From assembly GCF_040054535.1 (NCBI RefSeq), contig NC_090787.1, positions 15,783,501 through 15,847,500 on the forward strand: a stretch of DNA of 64,000 nucleotides, written 5' to 3'. Position numbers and translations under genes: made by a program. Every line of letters starts with the position of its first letter. Position 1 is the first letter of the stretch. This stretch comes from Antennarius striatus. Its lineage: Eukaryota; Chordata; Actinopteri; Lophiiformes; Antennariidae. Below the pieces are notes generated by a model. The model was not told the origin of the DNA, made no database searches, and saw nothing but the letters and a program-made list of their open reading frames with translations. Of the stretch, positions 24,525 to 44,000 are shown one piece after another.

Positions 24525-25327
24525 GCATTGGGAGTCACGTGTCAGATTGCATGGCTCCTGTTCAGATAATTGCCAGCCCATTATCCTCTCTCCGCCTGCT
24601 TTCTCAGCGGTGAACCCGGTCACGGTTTTAATTTCTTCTCGTGTAGATAGTTAATTGATCGGGTTGTGATCGCTCATGCTCAGGATGTCACGGTGTTTGG
24701 GTTTCATTGAGTAAAGGATGTGCTAGCCTCCTCTGTTTCTGCTTCTTCCCTTTTCGTTGCCGTTCACATTCTTCTCTTCGTCCTCATCCTAGGTGAAGTT
24801 TTGGTCCCAACACATCTCCTTCATCTTGGTGGGAATCATAATCGTTACATCCATTCGGGGTTTACTCATCACCCTCACTAAGGTAACTTGATCTCTCAAA
24901 ATATATTAAAATGTGGTCAGGTCATGATTTCCGTTTAGATGGTACATCTTTTTTAACCATTTGTTAACCATTGGATTCTAGTTCTTCTATGCAATATCAA
25001 GCAGCAAGTCGTCCAACGTCATCGTTCTGGTCCTTGCTCAGATCATGGTGAGTGTGTTACCTTACAGCTATAACACAACCTGCAACCAACAGAGAAAGCA
25101 AACTCTTCTCTCTGCCTCAGGGGATGTACTTTGTCTCATCCGTATTGCTGATGCGCATGAGCATGCCGCTGGAGTATCGCTCCATCGTGACCGAGGTCCT
25201 CGGAGAGCTGCAGTTCAACTTCTACCACCGCTGGTTTGACGTCATCTTCCTGGTTAGCGCCCTGTCCAGCATTCTCTTCCTGTATCTGGCCCACAAGCAG
25301 GCGCCAGAGAAACACATGGCGCTCTGA
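21417..25327 (+). CDS. gpr89: GPR89, Golgi pH regulator
   Basis: Fourteen exons: 21417-21458, 21859-21918, 22191-22294, 22374-22480, 22576-22677, 22761-22881, 23026-23106, 23183-23292, 23407-23495, 23969-24061, 24344-24439, 24793-24882, 24982-25047, 25121-25327. They sum to 1368 nt, 455 codons plus stop, the same length as the human protein. Residues closely follow human GPR89 throughout ([18 protein letters not shown] near the start; [43 protein letters not shown] near the end). It is a multi-pass Golgi membrane anion channel needed for luminal acidification and glycosylation. Start is the first ATG of the conserved MSFL amino terminus. Its 3' end faces pdzk1. Human GPR89 and PDZK1 are also neighbours (1q21.1), supporting an old linkage. 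Confidence 0.97.
24450..24522. repeat. (CA)n microsatellite next to a gpr89 splice donor
   Basis: About 36 CA units starting ten bases past the donor of gpr89 exon 11 (24439/24440). Confidence 0.97.
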
Positions 25328-25770
25328 TTCACTACATCTGTTCCCACCTGGATGTGATTCCCCACATGTGGGGAGACTTTGAATCTGGAATTTAGGTATA
25401 TCCAGAAATCACATTATTTTTATATTGGACTTAATTATATAAACTGCTTGTTCCTGAATCAGGAATGACTAATTGTTGGATGGAACTGTTGGAAAGAAAA
25501 AAAAAGACTTTTAAAGTGCCCTGTCTTCTGTAACACAAAGCACTGTTAGGACTTTATATCTGGCCACACAATCAAACATCTTGTTGTTTGTGTTCTTAAA
25601 TTTTCACAACTTTTTTCGGAAAGATTTTTGTTCCGTTTGCACACACTGGAGCTGAAGTTTTGGCAGCGATTCCGTGATTCTTCTTTTGTTTAAGGTGTAA
25701 ATGGGTTTGATTAAGAAAGGTGATGATTGCTCTCAAACAACCATTTAACAACTGTTATCATGTAATTGGG

Positions 25771-25776
25771 AATAAA
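25771..25776 (+). terminator. gpr89 poly(A) signal
   Basis: AATAAA about 440 bases after the gpr89 stop, in A/T-rich DNA with a T-rich stretch downstream. Confidence 0.65.
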
Positions 25777-25922
25777 AACAGATGCTTATAAAATTTGTTT
25801 AATTCAGATATTATGACTTCCTTTGTCCGCATAATGGAAACTCATTTATTACTAATGTCTTAAAAAGAGAAGAAAAGAGTTTCACTCTTGGAGCAGTAAA
25901 TGAAGGCAGCAGTCTGACAGAA

Positions 25923-25928
25923 TTTATT
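25923..25928 (-). terminator. Candidate pdzk1 poly(A) signal
   Basis: AATAAA on the minus strand about 150 bases past the pdzk1 stop; a second copy lies at 25845-25850. The gpr89 signal is within 150 bases, so the transcripts converge closely. Confidence 0.5.
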
Positions 25929-26077
25929 TGCAGCATTAACAGTGTTGGCCTTCATTCTGTAGGTCTGTTGGTAACATCGGCCCGTGGAGCTGATTGTATA
26001 GACAAGCATAAAGCATTGAAAGAAGCAACTTTAGATGGATGGATGCCGAATCAGAAAATGAAGATGGCGATGGCTTT

Positions 26078-31214
<5,137 letters not shown>

Positions 31215-32930
31215 CTTGTTTCTGCTCAGTGTCCCGATCCAAAGCAGGAGCTCGCCTGTCACAGCTTCGCTGTTATCTGTTGAATCTTCAACTTCCCACC
31301 TCCCACTTTACGGGTCAAAGTTGAGACTAAAGGCTGATTTATTTAACAGTCTCTCGTGTTAGGAATGTCTCGAGAGTCGTCAACCCTGTGCAATCTTTCT
31401 CTGAATGGAAGATGTAACCATGAAGCAATTCAGCAGTCATTTGGTGGTCAAAGGTACAGGTCGCAGTTTGAAATGTCACCAATGTTATATTACTGTATGT
31501 GTATCAAGGGGAATTAATCACGTACATAATCATTTCCATAAATCTGATTTGTTGAATAAAACCAGAATTACACAATTAAAATGTAAGTTTTGTATTATTT
31601 GTGACTTTTTCAAAAGAGGACAATATTAATTTAGTTTTTTTTTTTGCTGTTACATCAACAGTATATATCCTAGAGCTAAAGAAATATTGACCGATAGTTT
31701 ATCTGTCGATGCTTGACAGCTCAAAAAGTGGTAACATGATGATCCAAATCGCTTTTTTAGTTTTGCCTACATTTGTATGTCTTAATCCTTTCACATGCAC
31801 TTTGTGATATGAATATTTATGACACTGGCACCTTTACAAGCAGTAGGAAGTTCAGCTGTTGTAATGGGTGTGTCCTGTTGTCACAGGAGTCTCTAGCTGT
31901 GTTGAACTGTACTGTGGTATACTCTATGTGTCATTTTACTAATTTAGATTATTGAAGTCCCTTGGGGAAAATATACAGGCATTGCTGCAATTAAATTTGT
32001 TCTACGTTCCTCTTAAAACATTAGAACTTGGAAAATTCTATGCAATCACCATTTTTGTAGAAATAAACTACATTTAATATTATAAAATGTCCTCTCAGGT
32101 TAGTAACATCTAAAGTTTTGCCCGCCAACTTTCTCGCAGATGTTACAGAATATTGTCTATGTCAGCATGATAAAAAATTAATAAAGCTCTAGCTGAGCAA
32201 ACTTCTCCTTGAGTAGACAAAATGCATGTTTATTTCTCGAACATTCATCTGCAGGGTTCAGAGGGTTTTTGTTATTGTGGGGCGTAGTTTATTTTCTTGG
32301 GTTTGGCTGCTATGGTCGATATGTACGGGTGGTTCCTCTAGTTATAAAAGGGTTATTATGATAGGAACCTTGGGTTGGGACAAAGGTGGCAGCGGCCCAA
32401 ATGCAAGCAAAACAAATATGCACACCTAAGTTAATTCATTACTTTGGCAACAACTCTGCATCAGAACTGTATGTGTTATATCACCAAGAAGGCTTTTTGC
32501 TCAAGTATAAAATATGTGCCCATTATATCACAATACAAAAATGACTGTTCTTCAACTCAGATGAAAAGTTCACATAGTGATGTTAAACCAGTTGTTTTAA
32601 CACAACCACGAAGTCAAGACATTGTTATTTAAATAACACAATATCACAATGAGTTAACCTTGATACAGGGACATTGAATATTCTCTATGAATGAGGCAAA
32701 TATTGTAAATGTGTGTAGAGAATTGGGTAACTCAATTTGTGTCTATGTAAGAGTGGTGTAAATTGTAAGTATGTAAAATAATCTTTAAAATGCGTGCGGA
32801 GATTTATGAAGGTGCAGACCAATGGTCTCTGATAGAGCAAGCTGGAATGGAATGCTGTTGTTCCTGAATAACAGGGTTTATCTTAAGATAAGTTAAGTTC
32901 AGTTAAGTTAAGATTAGATAAGATAAGTTA

Positions 32931-33025
32931 AGATAAGATAAGATAAGATAAGATAAGATAAGATAAGATAAGATAAGATAAGATAAGATAAGATAAGATA
33001 AGATAAGATAAGATAAGATAAGATA
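32931..33025. repeat. (AGATA)n microsatellite
   Basis: About 19 perfect AGATA units, preceded by decayed AGTTA/AGATT units from about 32880. Confidence 0.97.
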
Positions 33026-33108
33026 CAAAAATGTATGTAACAAGCATAGCGCAAAACACAAACATAAACACAAAATTATAGATCAAATGTAAATATAAGA
33101 AATACAGT

Positions 33109-33236
33109 CAGTCAGTCATCTACAGATTACCACCGCTATATCCGCCGCAGCGGGTCACGGGGAGCCGGAGCCTATCTCGGTGGCATAGGGCGTGAGGCAA
33201 GGGACACTCCGGGCACGACACCAGTGCACCGTGGAT
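33109..33236 (+). repeat. Dispersed fish repeat, copy 1
   Basis: Contains GAGCCTATCTCGG, GGGCGTGAGGCAAGGGACAC and GGGCACGACACCAGTG, the block order of a common fish interspersed repeat. A second copy in opposite orientation lies at 36030-36130. Confidence 0.7.
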
Positions 33237-34005
33237 ATGAAATACAATGATATAGAAATATGTTGAAGTATGGAGATCATAAATGGAGAGTCTGACAGCA
33301 GTGACGATGAAGAACCTGGCAGTTCTCCTTCTAACATCATGGCTCTAACAGTCTACACAGAAGGAGCTGCTCAGCCAATCACTCATCTTTCATTTCTATG
33401 GGTTTATAATCTATGGCGTTTCATTAGATTATTTATGTCTTCCGTATCTTCATCCGTTTTCTGATCACATCATCAACAAGACGATCCGGCTGCATCAGGT
33501 GTTCTTAGCCAAGCATCATCTAATTCCACCTTTTCCCAGAAAGTGCATCTTCTGTTTCAGCGACCACCGATAATAACCCTACCCTGAACCTGATAAATAT
33601 ATTCATGATCGACCTGAAAACATATATATTGTTGGGCAACCAGCAAATAGGTGTAAATCCCATCTCTGCTTGATCTTTGCCCTCATGACTGCCTGAAGAC
33701 AGCTGGAAGACGCTGGAAGATGACCTTCAATGAAGACAAGGAATGAACGGGTACCAGCACTGGTGGAACGATCAGGCTTTTATATACATAACAGAGACAC
33801 AACAAGACGGCTTGAATGTCAGGGTGTGTGAAGATTAAAGAATAACCAAAGATAGATTCTCGTTTCATCACAGGAGCGCTGGAGGCCAAAGCATGACTGT
33901 CCAGAGTGTATCAGGTAATGAGTCTCTGAGACGTTTGGAGCCCTGTGCAATAACTTCAGGCTCATCGTCAGACTGATAAATGAAAACCTGCTGCATACAT
34001 AACCA

Positions 34006-34189
<184 letters not shown>

Positions 34190-34419
34190 CCATTCCATTT
34201 TCGTGTGTAGTTCAGTGACTCTGTGTATTTTCCACTCAGTACTGATGAAAACATGCTGGCGCTCGACTGTCTGCCACAGAATGAGAACAACTGCAGGATA
34301 ATGGTCAAATCTGAGCAGGCGTCACTCTGTGTGTTTGAACACGAGGACACGGAGACGCTGGTGTTTGTACCTATGTGAGCACTCAAGACTACTGATGGTT
34401 TTGGGGCTCTAATCTCCCA

Positions 34420-34543
<124 letters not shown>

Positions 34544-36029
34544 CAAGCCTGGAGCTTTGTTTGAACAATCGATTTGGGAGGTCCAGGAGCCCCAACCGGA
34601 GGACGGATGATGGGAGTGGAAGGAGACAGAAATTGTCTTCAGCTTGACTCAACACTGATGAATTCACCATCCATTACCCTCAGTCATCACCCTCTATTTA
34701 CCTGGAATAAAATGAAATTTGTTGTATTTCCATGACGCGTCTTGCCTAAACGACTAAATCTTCCAAAGCTGCTGCTGTTTATTTGATCTGAACTCATGTC
34801 ATTGGCGTGACGGCAGCATCGTAGGTATAAAAGGTGCTGCAGCTCTCTAAGAAATGAGCTCTAAGTGCAACTCCAGGAATGATTATCTTGAACCTGCCCT
34901 CTTATGGAGTGGAGCATCAGTAATCAACGTGTAATGCCAGTTTGTGATTACTGCACTCATCTGTGAGCGCTAGTTTCTCTCCTCATCTTGATTTGCATCC
35001 TCACATGACCTGTTTATCTGGGGTAAGTGGCTCCACACATGACCTGTCTGAAACAGCTAATTAGACCACAAATATATTTGACGTAGGCTGTTTGAAATAA
35101 TACCCCCCCCCCCTTTTTTTTTTCTTTTCTGGGAGTCATTTAAGCATTCGGAGGCCTGGCAGACAGTCCCTGCTCTCCATAGCAATAACACGCCTCAGAA
35201 AGCAGCAGCATTTTAACCTCCCAAATGTACAGGTGGTACAGAGGAGGCAGCCTTTCACTGCCTGCAGGAAAAACAAGCATGTACAACGTCTATTCTCCAG
35301 GCACACATTAGGTGTATTGTTCATCTGCAGCTCCTCCAGTACAGCAGAATGGTTCAGCTAGACAAATAGATGTTATTCCAAGATTTTAAACATTCGATAA
35401 ACAGATAAGATTACATGATGGCTTTACGAAACCGGCCATCAACTGTTTTACATTCTCACAATTTTTACAGAATAATATTTTTTATTCACCTCACAGAGGA
35501 AGCACACTGATATTTATCATTGTGACACGTCATCCAATGACACAGCGGTGTGGTGAGGTCAGGACAAGTTCTCTCATTTATCCTGATGATCAAACTAGAC
35601 TGTGCGTCTTTTTGTCTGGCCCTTTCTTTAAATTTTAAAATGGACAGTTGGCTTGAGGGCTTGATGGCTAGAGTTCAAGGATGACTACATTTGCCAAAAA
35701 TAGCATCCCCTTACAAAGAAACAAATAAATCAATGTCAAAATATGACTTGTACTTTCCAGGCTTAACAAAAAATAGAAATACAGTACAAGGTAGTTTAAA
35801 TTGTGGTGACAGAAAACCATCCACACTTCCTACCATTTCCTCAGCAGCAACAGATCCTTTACTGCAAACAACAAAACAGTTTGTCATTGCTAATCACACA
35901 TTAGGTTTTAATGGATCTTCTGCGTCTATTTCCAGAGTACCATTTTTAATCAGTGTCAACAAAACCTCGACAAATATTCTTCTTATCTGCTTCCGTTTAA
36001 TATTATTTCTAGTTTCCACTCATAAATTA

Positions 36030-36130
36030 TCCGCGGTACACTGGCGTCGTGCCCGGAGTGTCCCCCGCCTCACGCCCTGAGACTGCCGGGATAGGCACTG
36101 TCTCCCCTGGAAGATGACTGATGACTGACT
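36030..36130 (-). repeat. Dispersed fish repeat, copy 2 (inverted)
   Basis: The minus strand reads CCTATCCCGGCAGTC, GGGCGTGAGGCGGGGGACAC and GGGCACGACGCCAGTG, matching copy 1 at 33109 in the same order. Confidence 0.7.
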
Positions 36131-36821
36131 CATAAATTGAAATGCTTGAAATGATTATTATAAACACAAGCGAAATGTATTAAGCAAATGAGATGCTAAT
36201 TATTCAACAGCTGTTGAACCACAGGTTGCCTCACCCAGACTGTGTGACCGGACGTGCGTTCACACACCACAAGAGGGCGACAGTACGCATGTAAAATAAT
36301 TACTGGAACAGCTCAGAGTCATTCAAGCCGTGAAATCACTACCTTCACATCCACGTGAAAGTTAGTGTCGACAATTAGAAAGACCTGACTGTTGGACACT
36401 AAACTTCCACACCGCACAACCCTTCAGACCAGCGTCTTCTTCCATGATTGTACATTTTTCTACGGAAATCTTATTAGAAAAAATGTTCTATGACTGGAAT
36501 TCAGCACACATGCTGTTGGATGATTTCTGCTTCTTGCTCATTAAACTCTTTGATTACTTTTCAAGAACGCCAGGAGGAAAATGCCAATAATTTCTTGTTT
36601 AACTCCTGACACTAGTTTCCTGCCACTGTGAATGATTTATCAACATGTCAACTAGTTAATTTTGGGCTTCTCCTAACGCTTCCCAAAGCAACGCGTAAGG
36701 AATTTATGTTTTACAGAGGAAATAAACTCTAACATTTCAAATATGAGCGAGGAAACGGGCAAGAATTTAAAAGCACAATATAATCCACAGTGTCCACAGC
36801 AAAATCCAATGTCGTGTGTGT

Positions 36822-37226
<405 letters not shown>

Positions 37227-37963
37227 ATGGACCACTGTGCGCGAAATGAGACACACATGTACCCAGGGTGCGTTGGAGACACTGATGCCCCGCTGAACGG
37301 GTCCGGGAACTTGGAGACAACAAACGTCACCTACGGCAACATCTCCACATTCGTCATACCGCATCGCGTGGCGCAGAAAGGTGAGCGGACACGCAAATTA
37401 CACAACATTTATCACCAGCAGGCTCATTAAAAGGTCCCACAGTCATGCCATCAAAGAGTACACGGTGTCATGTCGTTACAGGTTTATTGACACGATCAAG
37501 CTGACGATTTCTGGAGTTTAATGAGTGTGAACGCAATTTGTGCAAATTTGTTCAGTAAAGAAACAGCTTGTTGAATATTTTAGTGATGAATCAAAACCAC
37601 AAGCCCTCAGTGAATAGCTTTGCTCTTCTACATATATTTGGCACCTTAACAAGATAAAGTAAAATATCATGTGGTAGATTGTCTTTTTAAAAAAAATTAA
37701 AGCTATAGTTTTTATATTATTTTATATTTCCTTTTATGTTAAAGGGAAATCTACAGAATGACAGTAAAATAAGCATCGGAGAGAAAGTGTGTCACAGCCA
37801 GGAATCAAATCCTGCCCACATAGAGGATTTAAAAAGTCTGATGGCGTCATATCTGGACTGTGCTACACGCTCATGCTGCTGGTTCCTGCTGTTACATTTA
37901 ATGGCTTTCGCTATTTTCTCAGCATTTCCTAGTACCTGTACTTGATTCAAAGTGAGGGCATAA

Positions 37964-38051
<88 letters not shown>

Positions 38052-41000
38052 TTCAAACCTTGCAGGAAGTTTATGGTCTGTTTTCTATCAACCAACTTGA
38101 TTTGAGCTTGTAAATGAAAAAGTACATCTCATTACTCTTGAAATATTCTCTCGTTCCTTTTTTAAATGAATGTTTTCATCCATGTACATTCTTTACCATC
38201 TGGCTGATCAGAAAAAACTGATGGAAAAACATTTCTGTTATAAAGTTAAGTGCTGCAGCTCAACATCACAAATAAGAGATGCTTTTTTCATAAATTTAAG
38301 GCAAAGTATTTTCTCAATTATCTTGTTAACATTTCAAAAATCACAATTCAAGATTTAAGATACAGTATGTAACATAAATTTAAAAAAAAAGTTTTTCTCA
38401 TATATATATTTAAAAAAGATTTAAAGTTTGAGATTGAAAAGGTTTGTTAATGTATCACACATATTTTTGGTACTAGATTTCTCAATTTAATCATTAGCTG
38501 TTTTTGCAGTTTATTGGAAACGGAATAATTTTTAGGTTTGCCTTGTTGCTCACTGAAAGCCAGGCAGTTGATGCTGCCACTATGAGACACTCTTGATAAT
38601 GTTATTCATTCATTCTACATTCATCTGTTACATTTATTAACCATACAATGAATAATAATCACAAATAAGAGGTCACAGATGAATCGGTAATGACATAAAT
38701 CAGTAGTTGAAAAAGTATATAAAACAGACAGAAATGATTTCATAAATATGTATGACTAATATCTGCATAATTTAATATCAGGGACATTTTTTCTACAGTT
38801 TTTTGAGTTCTTTACATTTTCCTCATGATAGTTCCATAAATGTGTTGCCTTTATAAGTAATACAGTATTAATGCAATGTTGTATTTGTAGAATTAGAAGT
38901 AGAAAATTCCTCCCTCACTGGTCTTTTTAAGTACACAGTCATTGCAGAGCCACTGAGCTGAATCGGAAGTCTGCCAATCACAATCCTCTTGAGCAAATAG
39001 GTCGATTTTGGCAGGTTCAGGTCAAGTCTGCTATGTCTGTTGAGAATTACAGCATTATACATCATTTGTGAGCTTGATGTATTAAGAAGAGAGGAAACAT
39101 GCCATGGAAAGATGCCATTGGGAAAACACATTTTTCCCACCTTCACTCCGTGTCTTTCACAGATGATCACTTCTCCTCATTTCTTTTTTTTTACCCGTTC
39201 ATCATTTCCTGCTGTATTTCTTTAATATGGCCGCACACTTACGCTGCATAAAGAAATCACATCTTCCGTCTGACCTCGTACAGATGCTATCATTATCACA
39301 GCCCACTCTATTACTCTAGAATTCCATTACATCTCCACTACGCTGCTCATTCCTCTCATCTTGACTCTCCGTCCATCCCTGTGACTGATTGAGTTGTGCC
39401 GCTGTCAACTTCATTCTCAGATCTGTGCATTTATTTGCATACCAGGGATTTCAAATAATACTCCCCAGCAGTGTTTCACAGTTCCCTCCTGTTTAGACAG
39501 GATTTTCTTTTTTACTTCTAAAATAGCTGGAACCCACCACATCGTACACGTTTCTTCGTATAACTGCCATTAATACTCTTATCCATGGGTTATAACATTC
39601 ATCAGTCTACACACAGATTTGAAAGATCTTCTATTATGCAATTTTTTTGATGATTGATTGACTAGTATGGGGTGTCAATATATGTTGTTACTGGTATTTC
39701 AAATATAATCTTCTGTTAAGGTGTGATACATGAGTTACCATGACAATGTGCCCTGGTAAAAAGTTAACCACTGAACGACAAAGTTCCTGTGCTCCTGACA
39801 AACTGCCTCATAGTTTCGGCAACTGGTTCAAAGTTGTTAAGGTTGTTGTTATTTACACAATAATAGTTATGTGGTTACAGAGTAAACAGTTTTTTTCTTA
39901 AGTGTTGTGTGGTTGATCATAACGACAGCACTGGGGGAGTATTTTGTTCTTGTAGCATCTATGCAGTGTGAGAAAGTCCTCGAACGTTGTAAAAGTGAAA
40001 CATGTGGGGAACCAATCTAAATGCTCATCGTGCCAATGTTTTTTTTATACTATCAGGCTCAGACTGCAATAGTACAGTTTGTTAAAGGAATTCTTGTTTT
40101 ATAAACTAAATATCTAAAGGTTGAGATATGTTTACCAGACCCCTGGTCTGTTAAATGTCAAACACGTCCTGATCTGGAGCTTTTTCACATCGTATGGAAA
40201 TGCAGAAATAGGTTGTACCTACAACCTTTACAAATATGTAGTACACTCTATGAATTAATGACATACCTGAAACATGCGTGCAGACGATACCACACAGAGA
40301 TTCACTGCAACTTCACTGGTTTAGAAGAGAAAAAAATGTCAGTCCTAAATATGAATTGCAGGAGGCCTGTCGCACATTATTCACTGTAAGACATATGACA
40401 GATGAGTATATGCACATAGACAAATAAATGTATAAGCAGCTGTCATCAGCTGGTTGGAAGTCTTATCTTTGGAGTGCATAACAAATAAATAGTCTTATTT
40501 GCATTTCATTTCACTCTTCTCTACTTCCTTCTTCTCTCAGTGCTCCACCTTTCCCATTTCTGGGTATCATCTCATGCTTCACACCCTCTCATCTCACATC
40601 TCATTGAACGTCTGAGCTCTAAGCAACCAACATGCAGTTTGATGATTTGACCCTGATAACCCTTAGCTCTGTGCTCCTGTGCTGTTAAAAGAAAGTGCTT
40701 TTATTCAGTGACTCTATCAACAATTCTGGGTTTCAGTTGGCTTAGCGACTCAAGCTTAGATGACATTTACCATGTTGGATTAGCCTCTATAGCTGTGACA
40801 TTTACCAATAGCCCGGTCTTACAAGGCCAGAGCCCACATTCCCCTCATAGGTGCAGTGATACAAGGGCCAACAGGGATGGAAAGCGACACACATTGCATA
40901 TGTATTAGGTGAAGATGTGTGAGTAATGCACGGTAAATACTTCTGAGAGAAACCATTAAAACCTTAAATATTCATGGATTAACTGTGAGCCTAATAATCA

Positions 41001-44000
41001 ATTCATTCTTTGTTTCACTTGACATCTGATGATGCCATGCAATTAACTTTTTTGGTTCAACGACTTTGTTACAAGAAAATTATGGATTAAATGCTCCTGC
41101 CTTTCACAGCCGAGACACAAACTCATCATCAAATAAGCAAGAAGAATTTCAGTCAGTGTGAGTATTTTCAATTGAGTGTGTATTTGCACAACGGCACTCA
41201 ATCCTGCAAAATGCAGAACATGCACATCAATAAGGGCAGACATTATTTACACACATAGAATCAGATAGATATACACTAATAAGATAGCACATGGAGGTTA
41301 TGAACATTGTTAAGATACATATGAAAAATAAGTGCAATAAGGACAAAATGAATGAAGCATTCAATGTCAAAACAAGAAGCCACCAACCTCTGCTAAGGCT
41401 GATCACTCCCTCCAGAAGATCCCTTCTCTTCACAAGTTGCGTTCTTATTCATGCACAGCATTTGTATATAAATCCTTTCCCCATGAAAACATACACCAAA
41501 AACCGGGGGCTATCCATGATCTTGTGTGTATGGAAAACTGCAGTTCCTGTTCTATCTTTGGAATTGTTACCAAATGTGTCGCTAACAGACGGACAAATAA
41601 ACAGGTTGGCAGACACTAAGGAAAACATGACCTTCTAGGTGGAGATAATAGAACAAACTGATCACGTAACATCCTTGACAGAAGTAGTTTGACCGTAGGC
41701 CTGCACTGAAAGTCAAGTGCCCTGCGAACGACTCACCTCCTCACAGCACATCTAGTAAACAAAGAAGAGTCTGTGTGCCAGAACAAACAGTCAGACAGGA
41801 CTGATGGGCGCACAAAGTGCTACAGGCTTCCCTTCTGTTATTTGGCTATTTAAAATATAAATAGCTCTCTAAATAATTAGCGAGCCTGTATGCAAACTAA
41901 AGATAGAGATATAGTGGTGTTGGTTTCTGTAATGGTTTCTCATAGAGTTGTAGTTTCAGTGTTTTATACAGTATATTGTATCAAAGGATTGCTTTCAAGT
42001 AATACTGTACAGTACATCCATATTGGTTCAAATGTTTTAGTTAAAATCAGTCGGTTAAAATAATAGAGGGAAATAAAAAAAACAGTCTGTGACAAAGTAG
42101 CAGGCCATAGTTACTGTATGTCATAGTTATAGGTTTCACAAACTCTCCTACCATTTAGTCCAATCAAAGAAAGCCAACTAGAAAATAAGAAAACTAAAAC
42201 AGCTATTTTCACCCCTCAGTTTGGGAAATACAACCATCCACCGTCTGGATTTGAATTTATCCAAATAAGACAAGCTGAAGTTCTTTGTTGATTCATACAT
42301 GTGAATCAACAAAGAAACCAATGACTAACAAATTCAATCAAAGTAAAGGCGGCGAAGGATCGACCATGTAACAGACTGTAGGCTTGTGAGGGACGAATGA
42401 AGACTCATCTTAATTTGTTATGATATGAAAAGTTAAAACTGATAAAGTAGCAGAAAATCCAAATACAGGTAATTCATAGTTCTGTTGAAATACTGAATAC
42501 TGAATGTTCTGACAGATGGTTTCACATCACGCCATCACCCAGCTGAGTTGGACCAGTTAATCTATTTCAGAAAAAAACTACGCAACGTTTTAAAAACTAT
42601 ATAAACTTGCAGAGAAACTGCACCTGCGAAAGCCTTCTATAAGCTCTATCTAAGAGGTGTAGAATTTTAAATTTCTCATGGAAAATGATATTCCCATCAA
42701 ATGAATGGACCCAGTCATGCTGCAGAACTTAAAAATATTTCACCGACAGTTGTACATGCAAGGTTGAACATTGGTGAGAGAAGGTGATTGATGCTGCTTC
42801 CTCCTCTCAACACACACAACCAGGAGCAGCTATTGGAAGTGCCAATCTGTAGGAACAGTGTAAATGTACTGATGGCATTATCCGTATTTCCTGCACAGCC
42901 AGAGTGAACACAGGAAAGGTAATTGACTTCGATTAGGCAACATATTTCATTAGATTGGAGAGAGAAAGTAATGAAGGAGTATAGGTCGCTTTCTTCTCCC
43001 AATCATCAGTCTTCTGTGCAGGCATCGCATGCATCAGTCTTCTGTGCATCGCATGCATCAGTCTTCTGTGCATCGCATGCATCAGTCTTCTGTGCATCGC
43101 ATGCATCACAACATTTTTCATTTTACAATCATTTCATTTTACTTTGTGTGATTAGCTCTGATGAAAGAATCAGGATGCATCGTCAGCAGAAAGGAATTCA
43201 CTATATCAGATGCCATCGGGTTTGTATTTGCATTTGTTATCCTGCATGTTATTGTAGTGGATGGGAATTATTACACTATATTATTAAACTTTAAAAAGCT
43301 ATCATTGATGATGTTGAGAGTCAGGGCACTGAGAGTAATAACGAGCTAGAAAATCAAATTCGGTACAGTTAACATCTGTGCCATAGTAGATAAAAGCTCT
43401 CAGCTTGCACATGGCCACGACATGACGTTTTCTGCTGCCCAGACTGAAAACCTGCTGTTTCAAATATTTTCACATATTGTAAAATGTCCTCAGATATCAG
43501 TCATGCAGGTGTGTGGAAGGCTTTGTTACTAGGTGCACTTAGCATTCCTGCTTTTGTCGTAAAATGCAAGGAGGAAATTGAGGAATAAAGCAACAAAATG
43601 CAAATGAAATAAAATCAAGATCTTGGGTTCTCAGCTAGTTTGAATGAACCAATAAACCATAATAAGCAGCTAAAAGGAATGTGACATTTTTGTCTGTCAG
43701 TATTCATAGAAAGAGTCATCGTATTGATTCTTATGTAATATTTCTGTTTTTCTGTGCTAGATGTGGACCACACTTTCCTGATTCTGCTCTACTCGCTCAT
43801 CTTCTTCCTGAGTGTAATTGGCAACCTGCTCATCATTGTGGTGCTGACGGTCAATAAACGAATGCGTACAGTGACCAACACCTTCCTGCTGTCGCTCGCT
43901 GTCAGTGACCTAATGATGGCGGTCTTCTGCATGCCCTTCACCCTCATCCCCAGCATCCTCAAGGACTTCATCTTTGGAGCTGCCATGTGCAAGATAGTGT

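Larger units (their letters stand above)
37381..43760. other. Intron 1 of the CCK receptor gene
   Basis: Holds a TG array, a hairpin at 42281-42316 and a 24-bp minisatellite. A minus-strand open frame of 100 codons at 38868-39170 has no recognised features. I see no further exon. Confidence 0.5.

Noticed and set aside
38868..39170. 100-codon minus-strand open frame in CCK receptor intron 1
   Set aside because: No recognisable domain, splice context or promoter; chance frame or decayed repeat.
43004..43108. CRISPR-like direct repeats
   Set aside because: Contiguous 24-bp units without spacers in a vertebrate genome: a minisatellite.
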